From assembly GCA_014218235.1 (NCBI GenBank), contig CM024753.1, positions 183,496,348-183,560,347 of the forward strand: a stretch of DNA of 64,000 nucleotides, written 5' to 3'. Every line of letters starts with the position of its first letter. The stretch's first letter is position 1. The position numbers and the translations under genes are program-made. Positions 1-10,929 of the stretch are shown piece by piece. The DNA comes from Colocasia esculenta. Lineage: Eukaryota > Streptophyta > Magnoliopsida > Alismatales > Araceae. The notes beneath the pieces are model-generated. The model was not told the origin of the DNA. It searched no databases and saw only the letters and a list, made by a program, of their open reading frames with translations.

Positions 1-73
1 TACTATCTAGAAATGAGTTTGCGGGGATTTTGGCCAACAAAATCGGCCTTGATTCCAAGTGTGCATCTGTTTA
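1..73. other. Left flank of element A
   Basis: Seventy-three bases before the target duplication of element A. The sequence continues after the element at 6247. I see no coding motif or recognisable repeat in it. Confidence 0.5.
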
Positions 74-78
74 TGTGC
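74..78. repeat. Target-site duplication TGTGC, left copy (element A)
   Basis: TGTGC lies directly before the TGTTAC terminus at 79 and recurs directly after the GTAACA terminus at 6242-6246. A perfect 5-bp duplication fixes both ends of the element. Confidence 0.95.
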
Positions 79-1010
79 TGTTACTGTTATAGTAACATAG
101 GTCGGCTCCTGCCGAGGTGACCGTTGAGGCGCTTCTCGCCAGACCGAGCCGAGACGACCAAGCCGATGAATCCCTTTTGAGGCGCGCTTGGCCGACGTGT
201 GACGCTGCTCCCGAGCTCACGACCTGACCTGCAAAGCCCGCCGAGTGGGCTCGGCGGGGAGACACTCCAACGCTCAAGTCAGTTGCTAGCCGAGCAGAAT
301 GGCCTAGCATGGGGGGAGAATAGCGTACCTTGCCCAGTGGAATGTCTACCCTTTATATAGTGTTAGGACACGTACGTGTGAGCTGGACGAGCCGTCATTC
401 TCGCTGGGAGTTACCGAGATTCCCGCCGGATTGGGCGCCGTTACTTCTGCTGAGTTGCGATGATCGTGGTTGCCACCTGTAGGTCTGACTGCTGAGATCG
501 TGGCCTTAATGGCCGTGACTTGCGGTTCCATGAATCTCAGTCATTGACCTATATGCCTATTGACCGTGTGGGCTGTGATGGGGCACATGAGAGGGCCGAG
601 CTCTAGGTCGACGAGACCCGAGCTTTTGATGACCCGAGGTGCAAAAGGATGAGCTCCCTTGTGGTCGGATTCGCAAGGCTGCCTAGGCCGATCTGTAGAC
701 AGGCCTGCCTGGGCCGAGCTGTAGACGCCCAAGACGCACAGACCAGAGCTGTAGCTGACGTACTTGGTGAGGCCGTAGATAAGATGTCGGCCAATGGCCT
801 TAGTGAGGTCGGTCGATCCGAGGTCTGACCCGTTGGGAATACCCTGATCACTTCGGACGCCGCCATCCTCGTTGACTCTGCTGATCTGACCTGGTTCTCA
901 TCCGAGGTGAGGTTCATGCCCATCAGCCAAAGCTGCTGAATGTCGGACTATCCTTAGATGTGGTCGGCTACCTTCGGAGTCGGCCGACCTGCTTGGAAAC
1001 CCCCGTAGCA
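79..1010 (-). repeat. Element A LTR, left copy (3' LTR in element sense)
   Basis: 932 bp matching 5309-6241. It starts TGTTACTG, with a small inverted repeat (TGTTACT, 5-base gap, AGTAACA), and ends GTAGCA where the other copy has GTAACA. GTCGGC and GCCGAC hexamers recur through it. Confidence 0.93.
351..360 (-). promoter_or_regulatory. LTR TATA box (element A, left LTR)
   Basis: On the minus strand this reads CTATATAAAG, a canonical TATA box in the orientation of the element. The same string is at 5582-5591 in the other LTR. Confidence 0.6.
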
Positions 1011-1023
1011 CTGGCCCCCTAGG
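1011..1023 (-). promoter_or_regulatory. Polypurine tract (element A)
   Basis: Minus strand reads AGGGGGCCAG immediately before the minus-strand start of the left LTR. Its position and purine bias fit a plus-strand-synthesis primer and support minus orientation. Confidence 0.6.
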
Positions 1024-1136
1024 TTCACGTCGGATCGTGAACGCGTGCCGAGGTGAAGCTAAAATTTCCCTGCTGGGAGCAGATGCCCTGCCATGTGGCG
1101 CTATGAGGACGCCGAACATCGGAGTCGCCGAACATT

Positions 1137-1192
1137 GCGTCATCTAACAAGCCACATGGCGTCGTGTCATCTGACAAGCCACCTGGCGTTTC
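1137..1192. repeat. Short tandem duplication, 27-bp period
   Basis: CATCTAACAAGCCACATGGC is followed 27 bp later by CATCTGACAAGCCACCTGGC. It lies upstream of the antisense gene of element A, between its promoter and the LTR. Confidence 0.7.
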
Positions 1193-1382
1193 TACGGAGG
1201 CTGCGCTGACATCATTGCGTCGCCTCGTTTCCCGAGCCTAATCACAGCACTCCTTGCTTCCTGCGCTGATCAGGATCCGAGGGGTCGGCCCCCAGCTAAT
1301 CCAGTGATGACGCGTGGGCCGATCTTAACCATTGGCTTAAAAGTCGGATCCCTACCGTTGGATTCGATTGGCCTCCCGGCCC

Positions 1383-1390
1383 TATAAATA
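1383..1390 (+). promoter_or_regulatory. Internal TATA box for the element A antisense gene
   Basis: TATAAATA lies 135 bp before the ATG at 1525, outside the LTR and on the gene strand. It suggests the gene has its own core promoter rather than using the LTR. Confidence 0.6.
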
Positions 1391-1524
1391 TTGGGGTCTA
1401 CTGCCGAAAGCTTGCCCTTGCTCTCGCACGCGACCACACACAGACGACTAGCCGACGTGCCGACATCTCTGCCATCTGTCCGATCTTTCGTGCGTCCGTC
1501 GCTTGCTTCCTTCTGAGGTAAGCG

Positions 1525-3444
1525 ATGTCTTCGAGTTCTGCGTCTTCTTCCTCTGGTCCTCGTCGCCACGAGGGTTCGTCGTCTGGAGGTTCTCCTTCTG
1601 AGAACTCTTCTTCTCGTTCACCAGGGGTGGTTTGCTCTGATGGAGCACCCCCCTCTCCTCGGTCTGATGGCGAGCCGTCAGACCATTCTGATGACTATTT
1701 CATTGTTGATCCTGGGACTTATGTTCCCAAGGATCCTTCTGCTCATACTTCTGGGGCTCGCTGTCCGGCCGACAATGTCACCGACGCTCAGTGCGAAACT
1801 AGCGACGAGACCCTCGCGTGGATGAAAGCTCACTCCGGACTAGAGTTTCCGGAGGGTTACTCCATGTATCGCTCGAGTCAGCTTCGTGCTCACTACGTAG
1901 CAGAGGGTGGAGTCTGTATTTATGTTGAGGCCGTCCGAGCTGGCTTCCGCCTCCCATTGCATCCTTTCATTATTTTTCTCCTCTTCAAGTTGGGAGTCGC
2001 TCTGTCACAACTGACCCCTAATTCATGGAGGTCGGTTGTCGGCTTCCTGGCGGTCTGTGCTCTAGCTAGGGTCCTCCCGACCACACGTCTCTTCTTTTAT
2101 TGCTTCTCGGTCAAAGCTTTCGGGGACTGGCTATATTTCGCGGCTCGGTCCGGACGACAAATCCTTGGTCGAATGCCTTCTTTCGTTCACAACTGGAAGA
2201 TGCAGTTTGTTTTTGTTCATAGCCCGACGGGGTGGCCATTTCCGACCACCTAGACGGCAGTGAATGTTCACCAAAAAGCCTTCCGAGCTCCAAACCTCAT
2301 CGAATCCGAGCTCGCGGAGTTTGACTCTCTACAAGTGCTGGATCCATCCGACCTGTTTCAGCTTGACAGGTTGTTCAAATTGATCGCCAAGGCTGACCAA
2401 GGTCATTCCCCTTTCTGACGTTATCTCTTCGTGATTTGCGAGTGAAAGCTAATTCTGCTTCTTACAGTGATGGCCGACAAGGGCAAGTCGTCGACTGTTC
2501 CTGACGTTGGCCGAAGGCGCAATACTTCACTCGCCGATTGAGCAACGGAAAGATTCGCGGGGCGTGGTAAAAAGAGCGCCACGAGGCCATCGAAGCGTTC
2601 GAGGGAGGAAACCAAGGACGCAGGTCGGGGGACAAAACGACGGTCATCAGATCTTCATCCGACGTCATCTCAAGGACGAGGCGAGTTGCCGACTGAAGAC
2701 CAGCATGCTGCGAGCCCTCATCCGTCGTCGGTGCGTACGGAGGAGCTCTCTGCTACTGAATGGGCTCATCGGGCGACCCCGACGAGAACGTTGGCTCAGT
2801 CCTCGGCCAAGCGAGCTCACAAGATCGTAGAGCAATTCTACGGTTCAGTGCAAACTTAATTGGGCCTGGTTGGGGCTTTGTTCAAGAAAGCCGAGAAGTC
2901 TCAGGCCGCGGCCGACCAGCAAGTCCTCGAGGCCACGAACAAGGCAAAAGAGGCCAAGAAGAGGGCTAGGACCGTCGAGAAGCTCCTAGACGCGGAGCGG
3001 CTGAGGGCGAAGAGAGCTGAGGAAAATGCCAATCGGATGACCAAGGCGGCCGAGGACCTCAAAGAGAGTCTTCGTACAAAGGAAGAGTTGTTGGAGGCCT
3101 CGAGGGCTTAGAACTCGAGGCTGGCCGAGGAGGAGCACGAAAGGGTTATTGCAGAATACCGCGACTCCGACGAGTTGAATGAAGAGGTTGACAAGCTCTT
3201 CAAGGCTGGTTATGACCATTGCATCAAGGACATCCGAAAACTGCATCCCGAATATGACTTGTCGGGTTTGGAAGATGTTGAGGACGAGGACACTGGTCAG
3301 GCTCAAGACCGAGCTGAAGTCTCTGACGAGGCACAGACTGCTGCGACCGGGGCGATTCCTGGCGATGAGGTGATCGTTGCTTCCGACCAGGCCGCTACTA
3401 CCGAGGCTCAAGTCGCTGCGTCTGATGACATTGTAGTTGATTGA
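1525..3444 (+). pseudogene. Antisense 'putative gypsy type transposon' (Transposase_28-like) gene, one intron
   Basis: Exon 1 spans 1525-2401 and exon 2 spans 2468-3444. A 66-bp GT-AG intron joins them in frame (phase 1), giving about 617 codons. Residues 1-75 are Ser/acidic-rich. Residues about 95-245 match the plant family annotated as putative gypsy type transposon (seen: FRLPLHPFIIFLLFKLG, LTPNSW, FSVKAFGDWLYFAARSG, HNWK). Exon 2 is basic and then a long Lys/Glu/Ala coiled coil (2880-3110) with an acidic tail. Molecular function is unknown to me. Four in-frame stops break it: TAG 2251 (in the GWPFPT-x-W context, so likely an old TGG), TGA 2539, TAA 2857 and TAG 3109. It lies antisense to element A, next to the 3' LTR. 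The start chosen is the first ATG after the TATA box, and the Ser-rich beginning fits the family. Confidence 0.82.
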
Positions 3445-5287
3445 ATGCCTCACCTTTGTATGTGGCAGTTTGCCTCGCAATGTATTTTCTTGTTAGTAGA
3501 AATCAGAACGTTTGCTTCTTTCGTTTCTACTTGGTTTGTCATCGCCTGGTTTGAACCATAATTTTTTGAATGTCACACGTTTTGGCTATTTGGGGCCAGC
3601 TCGGGGCTCGGACTCGACAAATTTCTTGAGGTTAGAGCTTGGATAATCCGATGTTTAACCACGTCTGCACATCGGAGCGACCTCACGAATAGAGGGTTGT
3701 CTTCGTTTTATGGTAAAGACGAGTGTCGAAGAGATCTCATGTGGGGAGCTCAGAGTGCCGAAGTGATTTTGTGTGGGGAGCTCGGAATGCCGAAGCGACC
3801 TTGCACAAGAGCTACGTATACATGGGCCGAAGCGACCACGCCTTCAAGAGCTCGGAATGACGAGATGACCTCGCTCATGAACTCGGATTGCTAGTGTGGC
3901 TTTGCTGAAGCTTTATCATCGTTTTCTCGATTCTTGGAGTGCCGAAGCGATCTCGTCCAGAACCACGACGTTTCATCGCCGAAACGACATTGAATGCATA
4001 GGTGGCCTCGCTGGGAGCATTAGGAGGGCTGAGGCGATCTTCTTTGAATTTGATAGTCCACGCTCATTCTATGGGCGGCTCGGAGCCAGAACTTGGCGTC
4101 TTGAGGTCGGCTAGGAACTATCTGAATCAAACCTCGGGGTCGGCTTGGATTTCTCGAATGCCGAGGGCGCGTCGTCGAAGTGGGCTCGACGCTGAAAACT
4201 TGAATTACATTTCAAAACATCATTGTCGGTCACGTAAGTGAGCTCTCGCGTGGAGCTCGGTTAATGAATAGTCCGATGTCAGGGTCATGACTACACGTCG
4301 GGTTGACCTTGTCACGAGCCGATGGCCTTGCTTCGGGGCTCGGATGAGGTGTGGGTCGAGATGACCTCATGTTGTGAGCTCAGACGTCACCTTCTCCGTT
4401 CCTGGAAAGGGCCAAAGCGACCTTGTTCAGAACTGTGATGATCATGTCTACGTGTGCCGAAGCGACCACGCCTTCAGGAGCTCGGAGTGCTAAAGCGACC
4501 TCGGACGAGCCATGATATACGTGTGCCGAAATGACCACGCCTTTAGGAGCTTGGAGTGCCGAAGCGAACTCAGATGAGCTATGATATGCGTGTGCCGAAG
4601 CGACCACGCCTTCAGGAGCTCGGAGTGCCGAAGCGACCTTGCATAAGAGCTATGACGTTCATGTCCTTTAACCTGCTTCTCAGGTTGTCCTGATCGATTG
4701 GAATAATAGGGGGAGACTTAAGACGATAAGGCTACTCGTCTTTCTCATCGTCCTCATGACCGAGGGTATCAAACGTGTGGTAACGGCCTCCTGTTTGGAG
4801 GGCTTAGGCTTCCCAAGCTGGGGATATGGCTAGTATCAAGAGTCGTAGGCTCGGCTTGGGATTTCCTATGCAGATGCTTACCGGAATTGGTCGGCCCCCG
4901 AGCCGACCACGAATGGAGCTTGTAGGACAACAATCAAACTTGGTTGAGACTGACCAGGTGTCCATGAGATGTCAAATAACGGTGTGGTGCTGAGTTCCAA
5001 CTTAGCCTCATGTCTGAGGGCTTTCTCTGTGATCCGATATCTCGTCCTCGTAGCCGAGGTCAGCATGCCTGCATAATATCCAAGGTCGGCAACTAGAGCG
5101 GCCTGACCTTTTTTAGCCATAACTAGAGCTTGCTGTAATCTTTGGTCGGCCCCCGTGCCGACCGCGGCAAATGCCTTGGTCGGCCGCCTTACCGATCACA
5201 GCTAATGACGAAAGGGCTCCTCATGGTGCGCACTTGGTGAAGTTCAATTGAGAATAGGGGGAGGAAACCGTATTGACCTTTAGTAGC
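3445..5287. other. Non-coding interior of element A with a GCCGAAGCGACC motif field
   Basis: No coding motif. From about 3600 to 4650 the sequence repeatedly uses variants of GAGCTCGGAGTGCCGAAGCG followed by ACCTCG or ACCACG, at irregular spacing that becomes regular at 4452. From 4860 to 5200 GGTCGGC and GCCGACC recur. It lies between the primer site and the antisense gene, where gag-pol would be expected. Confidence 0.75.
4444..4658. repeat. 69-bp tandem repeat (three copies)
   Basis: The string GTGTGCCGA starts at 4452, 4521 and 4590, an exact 69-bp period. Each monomer carries two GCCGAAGCGACC-type boxes (some mutated to AAATGACC or TAAAGCGACC) and a GAGCTATGATAT-like linker. Diverged copies occur at 3720-3860. 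Confidence 0.85.
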
Positions 5288-5290
5288 GTT

Positions 5291-5307
5291 TCCCACAGAC
5301 AGCGCCA
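5291..5307 (-). promoter_or_regulatory. Primer-binding site (element A)
   Basis: The minus strand reads TGGCGCTGTCTGTGGGA one base inside the right LTR. It resembles the TGGCGCCGTCTGTGGG site of many plant Tat-group elements, with one C-to-T change. It sets the element orientation as minus. Confidence 0.8.
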
Positions 5308-5308
5308 A

Positions 5309-6241
5309 TGTTACTGCTATGGTAACATAGGTCGGCTCCTGCCGAGGTGACCGCTGAGGCGCTTCTCGCCAGACCAAGCCGAGACGACCAAGCTGATGAA
5401 TCCCTTTTGAGGCGCGCTTGGCCGATGTGTGACGCTGCTCTCGAGCTCACGACCTGACCTGCAAAGCCCGTCGAGTGGGCTCGGCGGGGAGACACTCCGA
5501 CACTCAAGTCAGTTGCTAGCTGAGCAGAATGGCCTAGCGTGGGGGGGAGAATAGCGTACCTTGGCCAGTGGAATGTCTACCCTTTATATAGTGTTAGGAC
5601 ACGTACGTGTGAGCTAGACGAGCCGTCAATCTCGCTGGGAGTTACCGAGATTCCCGCCAGATTGGGCACTGTTTCTTCTGCTAAGTTGCGATGATCGTAG
5701 TTGCCACCTGTAGGTCTGACTGCTGAGATCGTGGCCTTAATGGCCGTGACTTGGGGTTCCGTGATTCTCGATCATTGCCCTATATGCCTGTTGACCGTGT
5801 GGGCTATGATGGGGCACATGAGAGGGCCGAGCTCCAGGTCGACGAGACCCGAGCTTTTGATGACCCGAGGTGCAAAAGGGTGAGCTCCCTTGTGGTCAGA
5901 TTCGCAAGGCTTCCTGGGCCGAGCTGTAGACAGGCCTTCCTGGGCCGAGCTATAGACGCCCGGGACGCACAGACCAGAGCTGTAGCTGACGTACTTGGTG
6001 AGGCCGTAGATAAGATGTTGGCCAATGGCCTTACTGAGGTCGGTCGATCCGAGGTCTGACCTGTTGGGAATACCTTGATCGCTTCGGACGCCGCCATCCT
6101 CGTTGACTCTGCCGATCCGACCTGGTTCTCATCCGAGGTGAGGTTCATGCCCATCAGCCAAAGCTGCTGAATGTCGGACTATCCTTAGATGTGGTCGGCT
6201 ACCTTCGGAGTCTGCCGACCTGCTTGGAAACCCCCGTAACA
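5309..6241 (-). repeat. Element A LTR, right copy (5' LTR in element sense)
   Basis: 933 bp matching 79-1010, from TGTTACTGCTATGGTAACA to CCCCCGTAACA. The terminal TGTTAC/GTAACA is a perfect 6-bp inverted repeat. Differences from the left copy in the first 250 bp are transitions plus one G-run length change. Confidence 0.93.
5582..5591 (-). promoter_or_regulatory. LTR TATA box (element A, 5' LTR)
   Basis: Minus strand CTATATAAAG, about 650 bp into the LTR as read in element sense. It is the probable promoter of the element's genomic RNA. Confidence 0.6.
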
Positions 6242-6246
6242 TGTGC
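6242..6246. repeat. Target-site duplication TGTGC, right copy (element A)
   Basis: Identical to 74-78 and directly abutting the GTAACA terminus of the right LTR. Confidence 0.95.
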
Positions 6247-7438
6247 AATTCCGAATTTGGCATTCAGAGAGAGATGGAGAGAGCCGACTATCTCTCTCTT
6301 CTCTGGCGAAAAGCTGAAAAAACACGTTTTTGAAGATTTTGGGCACGGGCGACGAGGACGAACTCGTCGCCGTGCCCATGTGAGAAGCGGAGCGCTAATT
6401 TTTTTTTCTCTTTTCCCCATATTTTGTGAGTTTTTCATAGAAGCAAAATTATTTTTTTTTCTTCACGCAGGATGGGCATGGGCTGCAAGGGTTTCACAGG
6501 AAAAGCCAATTTTGGTAAAAAAAAAAATTCCGATTCACTCACTTCCAAACGGAGCCTTATTAGTTAATTTGTTCTAGCAATGCCCTTGTCTCCCGTCGTA
6601 TCATGTCCTGGTTCTCAACTACGCAAGTTTCATAAGGCTAAAAACATGCATGGACTGATGGACACCACACATCTTCTTTCTCACTCCCCCTTAAGAGTAC
6701 ACTTAACCTAATTAGCTTCCTCTTTGAGGGCTTCTTTCCCTGCCAAAAGGAGGGGAGGAAGCGGGAGGGTGGGGGATCCCCTCCCCTTGCCAACTTATTT
6801 ACCTAAAACAAAAAGAGAGCTTACGTCACCACCATTATTGTGCACTGTGGAAATGGATTTATGGATAATCCATCACAAATTATTTTAAAATCTTTTAAAG
6901 TCTCTTTTATCATGTTCTCATGTGTATAGATGCATATTGTAAATTCAAGTCCCGTCGAGTGCTACTCGAGCGGTGGTGATGAGAGATGAATCGACAATCG
7001 CATAGCACAGGCGTGTCAGTCATCGAAGTGACAACATGTTCTGTCTCCGAGAGTCGAAGGACTTTAGGTCTATTTACGCACCGTTTGACTTTGTCAAACG
7101 ATAGTGGAGATCGAGTCGGGACCAAGATCCCGCCGTTGTCTGAGCGCAATGACGTTAATTACATCTCTTTGAGAGAGAAAACCCTTGATTAATCGTCAGA
7201 TTAGAAAGCCTTATGGCATGAGACAGAAACATCCAATAAAGGTGCAAAGTGCGTCATGAAGTTAAGCCAAAAATGGCAACATGAAAGATGTCTATTTAAT
7301 AGCATTTGACTCATAGTGATCATTATCATCTTCATGTATAATTGTTGGATCTTTTATTAATTTATTCATTTGATATTTATAAATTAATCCCGATATGTTC
7401 TCTTTGTTTCATTTGAAACGTGATAATCATGGTTATGC
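6247..7438. other. Unassigned spacer between elements A and B
   Basis: A and T homopolymer runs, a purine-rich/GC patch at 6740-6785 and AT-rich DNA after 7250. Short open frames on both strands carry no family motif. It could be host intergenic DNA or an eroded LTR of element B. Confidence 0.5.
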
Positions 7439-9000
7439 TAGTGAGTCGGCAGACTGCTGAGTCGGCAAAGCTCAGCTAAGTCGGTAAACTGCTGAATCAG
7501 AGGAGTTGGCAGAACCTTGCTACAACAATGAGTCGGAAGACTACTGAGTCAGAGCATGACTGAGTCGGTAGAACCCTGCTGGGTCAGTGAGTCGGCAAGA
7601 CTACTGAGTCGACACATGACTGAGTCGGCAGGATCCTGATGAATCAGTGAATCGGCAAGACTGTCAGCAGACTCCTGCTGAATCAGTGAGTCGGCAGACT
7701 GTCACAATGTTGCCGAATCACCTAACCAGTGTGGTTTTAAAGGCTTTTAATTGCATAAAAATGCATGAGAAAAGTTCGGTGGCACCTCCCCTTATTCATA
7801 GCAAAAGGGGAAGGTCACGATACTCATCCATCATGATGGAGACGACACTAAAAACGAGATGTTTGCCATATACGGCATCACCCAAATGACACACGGGACC
7901 AATTCCCGAGGTTTTCATATGAGGGAATCGACAAGTACCGAGACAAAAAATGGACGTTCTCATCAACCGAGGCTTTCCGACTCATCAATCCAAATCTCTT
8001 CACTGGATCAATGAGTCGGCAGCCTATTGAATCCTTGCCGACTCACCAGCCAGAAACATTTAATGGTTTAAACTCATAGGAAATTTTGACAGCATCGCCC
8101 CCAGACTCATAAAACATGAGGGAGTTCACGATACCTATCCACCACGGAGGAGACGATACCAAAACAGAGTGTTTGCCACATATGGCGTCACCCAAATGGT
8201 ACACGGTACCGATTCTCGAGGCATGCCTACGAGGGAACCGATGAGTACCGAGACCAAAAATAACTCGGTTGACGATCCAATAATATTTAAATCTAGATAA
8301 TCGAGCATAGATATCATGTTGTCTAACCCGAAGTCTCATAGATGTCTCATTTCTAGGTGAGTCGACAACAGACACACTTCTGCTTGCGTGAGTCGGCAGC
8401 ACCCATTTGTAAGGGATGACGCTCAATTTGAGGGCGTACTCATGGCAAACATGTAGAATAAGTTCACATACGGGACTGAAACAGAACCCGGTCGATTCTA
8501 AACTCTTAGATGGGTCGGAACACCATGCCAACCAATTTTAAGATGTTTAAAGCTCACTACCATGGAGAGTCGGCAATAAGCCTTCAACATGGAAACAATG
8601 ATTTGCATGGTTTTTGCCCCATAAAATGGGATAAACATATCATACTCATGATTTCGGAACTAATTAGATCCTATTCAAGTCCTAGACAGAGCATGGATAT
8701 CATATTATCCAACTCTTTGGCGTTTAGACTTAAAATCGTAGTGAGTCGGCAAGGAACATTCAAGCATAAAACTCATAAATGGAGGGGGATTTCCACTGTC
8801 AAAAGGAAAATAGCACTCTCAAGAGGGGTTTGAGGTCTGTCAGTCCCATTTTAGGGCCCAAGCAAAATATGGATATCGATTTACCCACTCTTGGATGCCC
8901 AAAGACTCACATGACAGTGAGTCGGCAACCTGCCTTCAAAGAAGGGGCAGAACGCAGTACAGCAAAAAAAAGGGCTCTTGTTGGGGGAAAATCGATGGGT
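7439..9000. repeat. GAGTCGGCA motif field, first block (element B)
   Basis: Variants of GTGAGTCGGCAGACTGCTG recur at irregular spacing, densest at 7439-7720 and again through 8340-8930. Within it a diverged direct repeat of about 160 bp recurs 310 bp apart: 7795-7960 and 8105-8270 share GTTTGCCATATACGGCATCA-like and GAGTACCGAGAC strings. I see no coding motif; the longer minus-strand frames here run through the repeats. Confidence 0.6.
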
Positions 9001-9970
9001 GATTGAATAGAAAACACATGGGGAGAGGGAACACATGTTTGTGCAACAAGAACAAACCTTAAAAAAAGGACATTCATACCACATTGCATAAAGGAAAAAG
9101 ACAAACATGCTATCATGTCTCATGGAATTCATATAATATTTAAAAGGGGCAATAAATGCCCATCACATATCACATGGGGGGAGGGGGAAAAGACAATAAG
9201 ATAAAGAGATGTTCTGATTTGACAAGAGAGGGGAAAGGGAAGAAAGAAAACTTAAAGAAAAATCAAAGAGGAAGGAGCGATGCCCCCCTATCCTTGGACT
9301 CTCTCCTCTCTCTTCCTCACCCTTCTTTCTTGATCTCTTGGGAAGAGGGACCAGCAACTTTCCTCCTCCTTTTCCTCTTCTTCTCTTCTTCTCTTTCTTC
9401 TCTTCACCTTGTAGCATACCAGCGAACCAGCCCCTTCTCTTCTCTCTTTTTTTTCCTTCTCTTTTCTTTCGGAAACCCAGAACCGAGAACCCCTTTTGCT
9501 GGCTATGCTCCCCTTTTCTTTTGGTTGGCCCCCTTTGCTTGCTGTGCAAGCAAGCTCTTTTTAAGGGGCTTTGGAAAGGCCTCTTCCCACTTTACCCTTT
9601 GCCTTTTTCCCTTTTTTCTTTTGGGGACATCCGATGGTGGGCCTGTGTTTTTGGGCATGCATATGGACTGGTTTTTGGGCCCCATTTGATATGTGTTTTT
9701 TTTTGTTTATGTTTCCTTTTTTAATGTCCACAAATGTCCCCCGCCCAGGGGTGGTGCAAGCGAGGGCCGAGTGGTGCGACGCCCGTGGGTGAACTAGTAT
9801 GACGTCAACTAAGTCTCATTTACAATTTGATGTGAGTGAATTTGGTCAGCACAGACGGTCGTTGACTTGTTGCCAAGCCGACAGCCTCGTGGTCCATCAC
9901 CGTATTGATGGTCTCTTGGTTTTGTCTATTGTGTTCATGCTTTTGTGCTTAGCTTGAGACAGGTGATGTT
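9001..9970. other. Spacer with a pyrimidine-rich stretch
   Basis: From 9280 to 9725 the plus strand is largely C and T with long T runs. It holds overlapping open frames on both strands whose products are only Leu/Phe/Pro or Lys/Arg/Glu runs, typical of biased composition. I call no gene here. Confidence 0.55.
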
Positions 9971-9974
9971 GATG

Positions 9975-10740
9975 CGAGTCGGCAGCCCTTGGGCTCGCAC
10001 GCGTGATAAACGGACTCTGATTTGATAAGCAGATGAATCAGCAGCTCTGTGAGTCGGCAGACTCTCCATTCAGTAGTGCTTTGAGTGGGCAGACTCCTTG
10101 AGTCGGCAACCCTTCAGTTTAATAGTCTGGTGACTCGGCAGGCCTCATGAGTCAGATGGGGCTGTGATTCGACAGGCCTCCTATCTATTGATGTCGCGAT
10201 TTGCTAGCCTCGTGAGTCGGTAGAGTCTCCATTTAGTGGTGTTTTGAGTGGGCAGACTCCTTGAGTCGGTAGCCCTTCTGTTCAATGGCCTGGTGACTTG
10301 GCAGGCCTCGTGAGTCGGCTGACGCTGTGATTCAACAGGCCTCCGATCTGTTGATGTTGCGACTCGCTAGCCTCGTGAGTCGGTGGACTCTCTATTCAGT
10401 GGTGTTTTGAGTGGGTAGACTCCTTGAGTCGGCAGCCCTTCTATTCAATGGCCTGGTGACTCGGAAGGCCTCATGAGTCGGCTGGCGCTGCGATTCGGAA
10501 GGCCTCCGATCTGTTGATGTCGCGACTCGCTAGCCCCGTAAGTCGGCGGAGCCGTAAGTCGGCAAGGCCTCGACTTGGCGTGGGTCGGCGGGCCCTGCGA
10601 GTTGGCAGCTGTCTCAAGTCGACAGTCATGACTCGGTGGCCCTGTGAGTCGGCAGACGTCGCCAGTCGGCAACCCTCTCTCTTGCTGGTGTCACTACTCG
10701 GCGGTCTCATGAGTCGATAGCGCCGTGAGTCGGTAGGGGG
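9975..10740. repeat. GAGTCGGCA motif field, second block with 163-bp tandem repeats
   Basis: TTGAGTGGG(C/T)AGACTCCTTG begins at 10081, 10244 and 10407, an exact 163-bp period covering about 10041-10540. Each monomer carries four or five copies of GAGTCGGCA or GACTCGGCA variants. After 10540 the boxes continue at closer, irregular spacing up to 10735. The block ends just upstream of the plus-strand gene of element B. Confidence 0.85.
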
Positions 10741-10929
10741 CTTGATGAGGAAAAGATTTCGGCCCTTGATGGCATTGAGGGAGATTCCGCCAGTAGTACA
10801 GAGGTTTCCCCATCGACGAGTCTTTAACCAGACGCCTTTATTACTTCCGAAGCCATTCTGATGAGTGTCTTGTTATCATATGTCCCATGTGCATATCGGT
10901 TTTGTAATGGATTTGCTTCTTTTAGGTAG

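Larger units (their letters stand above)
79..6241 (-). mobile_element. Element A: gag-pol-less LTR retrotransposon (LARD type, probably Tat-derived)
   Basis: Two direct LTRs (79-1010 and 5309-6241), TGTTAC/GTAACA termini and TSD TGTGC define a complete 6.16-kb element. Orientation is minus. A primer-binding site beginning TGGCGC lies on the minus strand beside the right LTR, a purine tract lies on the minus strand beside the left LTR, and the LTR TATA box reads CTATATAAAG on the minus strand. No gag, protease, RT or integrase motif is present in the 4.3-kb interior. The only protein gene (1525-3444) runs against the element. The TGGCGCCGTCTGTGGGA type of primer site is common in Tat-lineage elements, so I infer a Tat derivative moved in trans. 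LTR differences in the first 250 bp are about 12, all transitions. Confidence 0.92.

Noticed and set aside
79..6241. Element A as a plus-strand element whose gag is the 1525-3444 gene
   Set aside because: Primer site, polypurine tract and LTR TATA box all read on the minus strand, and the gene lacks gag motifs and contains an intron.
6191..6577. 128-codon plus-strand frame running from the element A LTR into the flank
   Set aside because: It crosses a proven insertion boundary (TSD at 6242-6246) and has no family motif.
6680..6695. Possible minus-strand polypurine tract (AAGGGGGAG then TG) marking an LTR of element B
   Set aside because: No matching second LTR or TSD could be found in the window, so the boundary is unsupported.
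9163..9792. Overlapping open frames of about 130-180 codons on both strands
   Set aside because: Products are low-complexity Leu/Phe or Lys/Arg/Glu runs from a pyrimidine-rich stretch; no domain and no codon signal.
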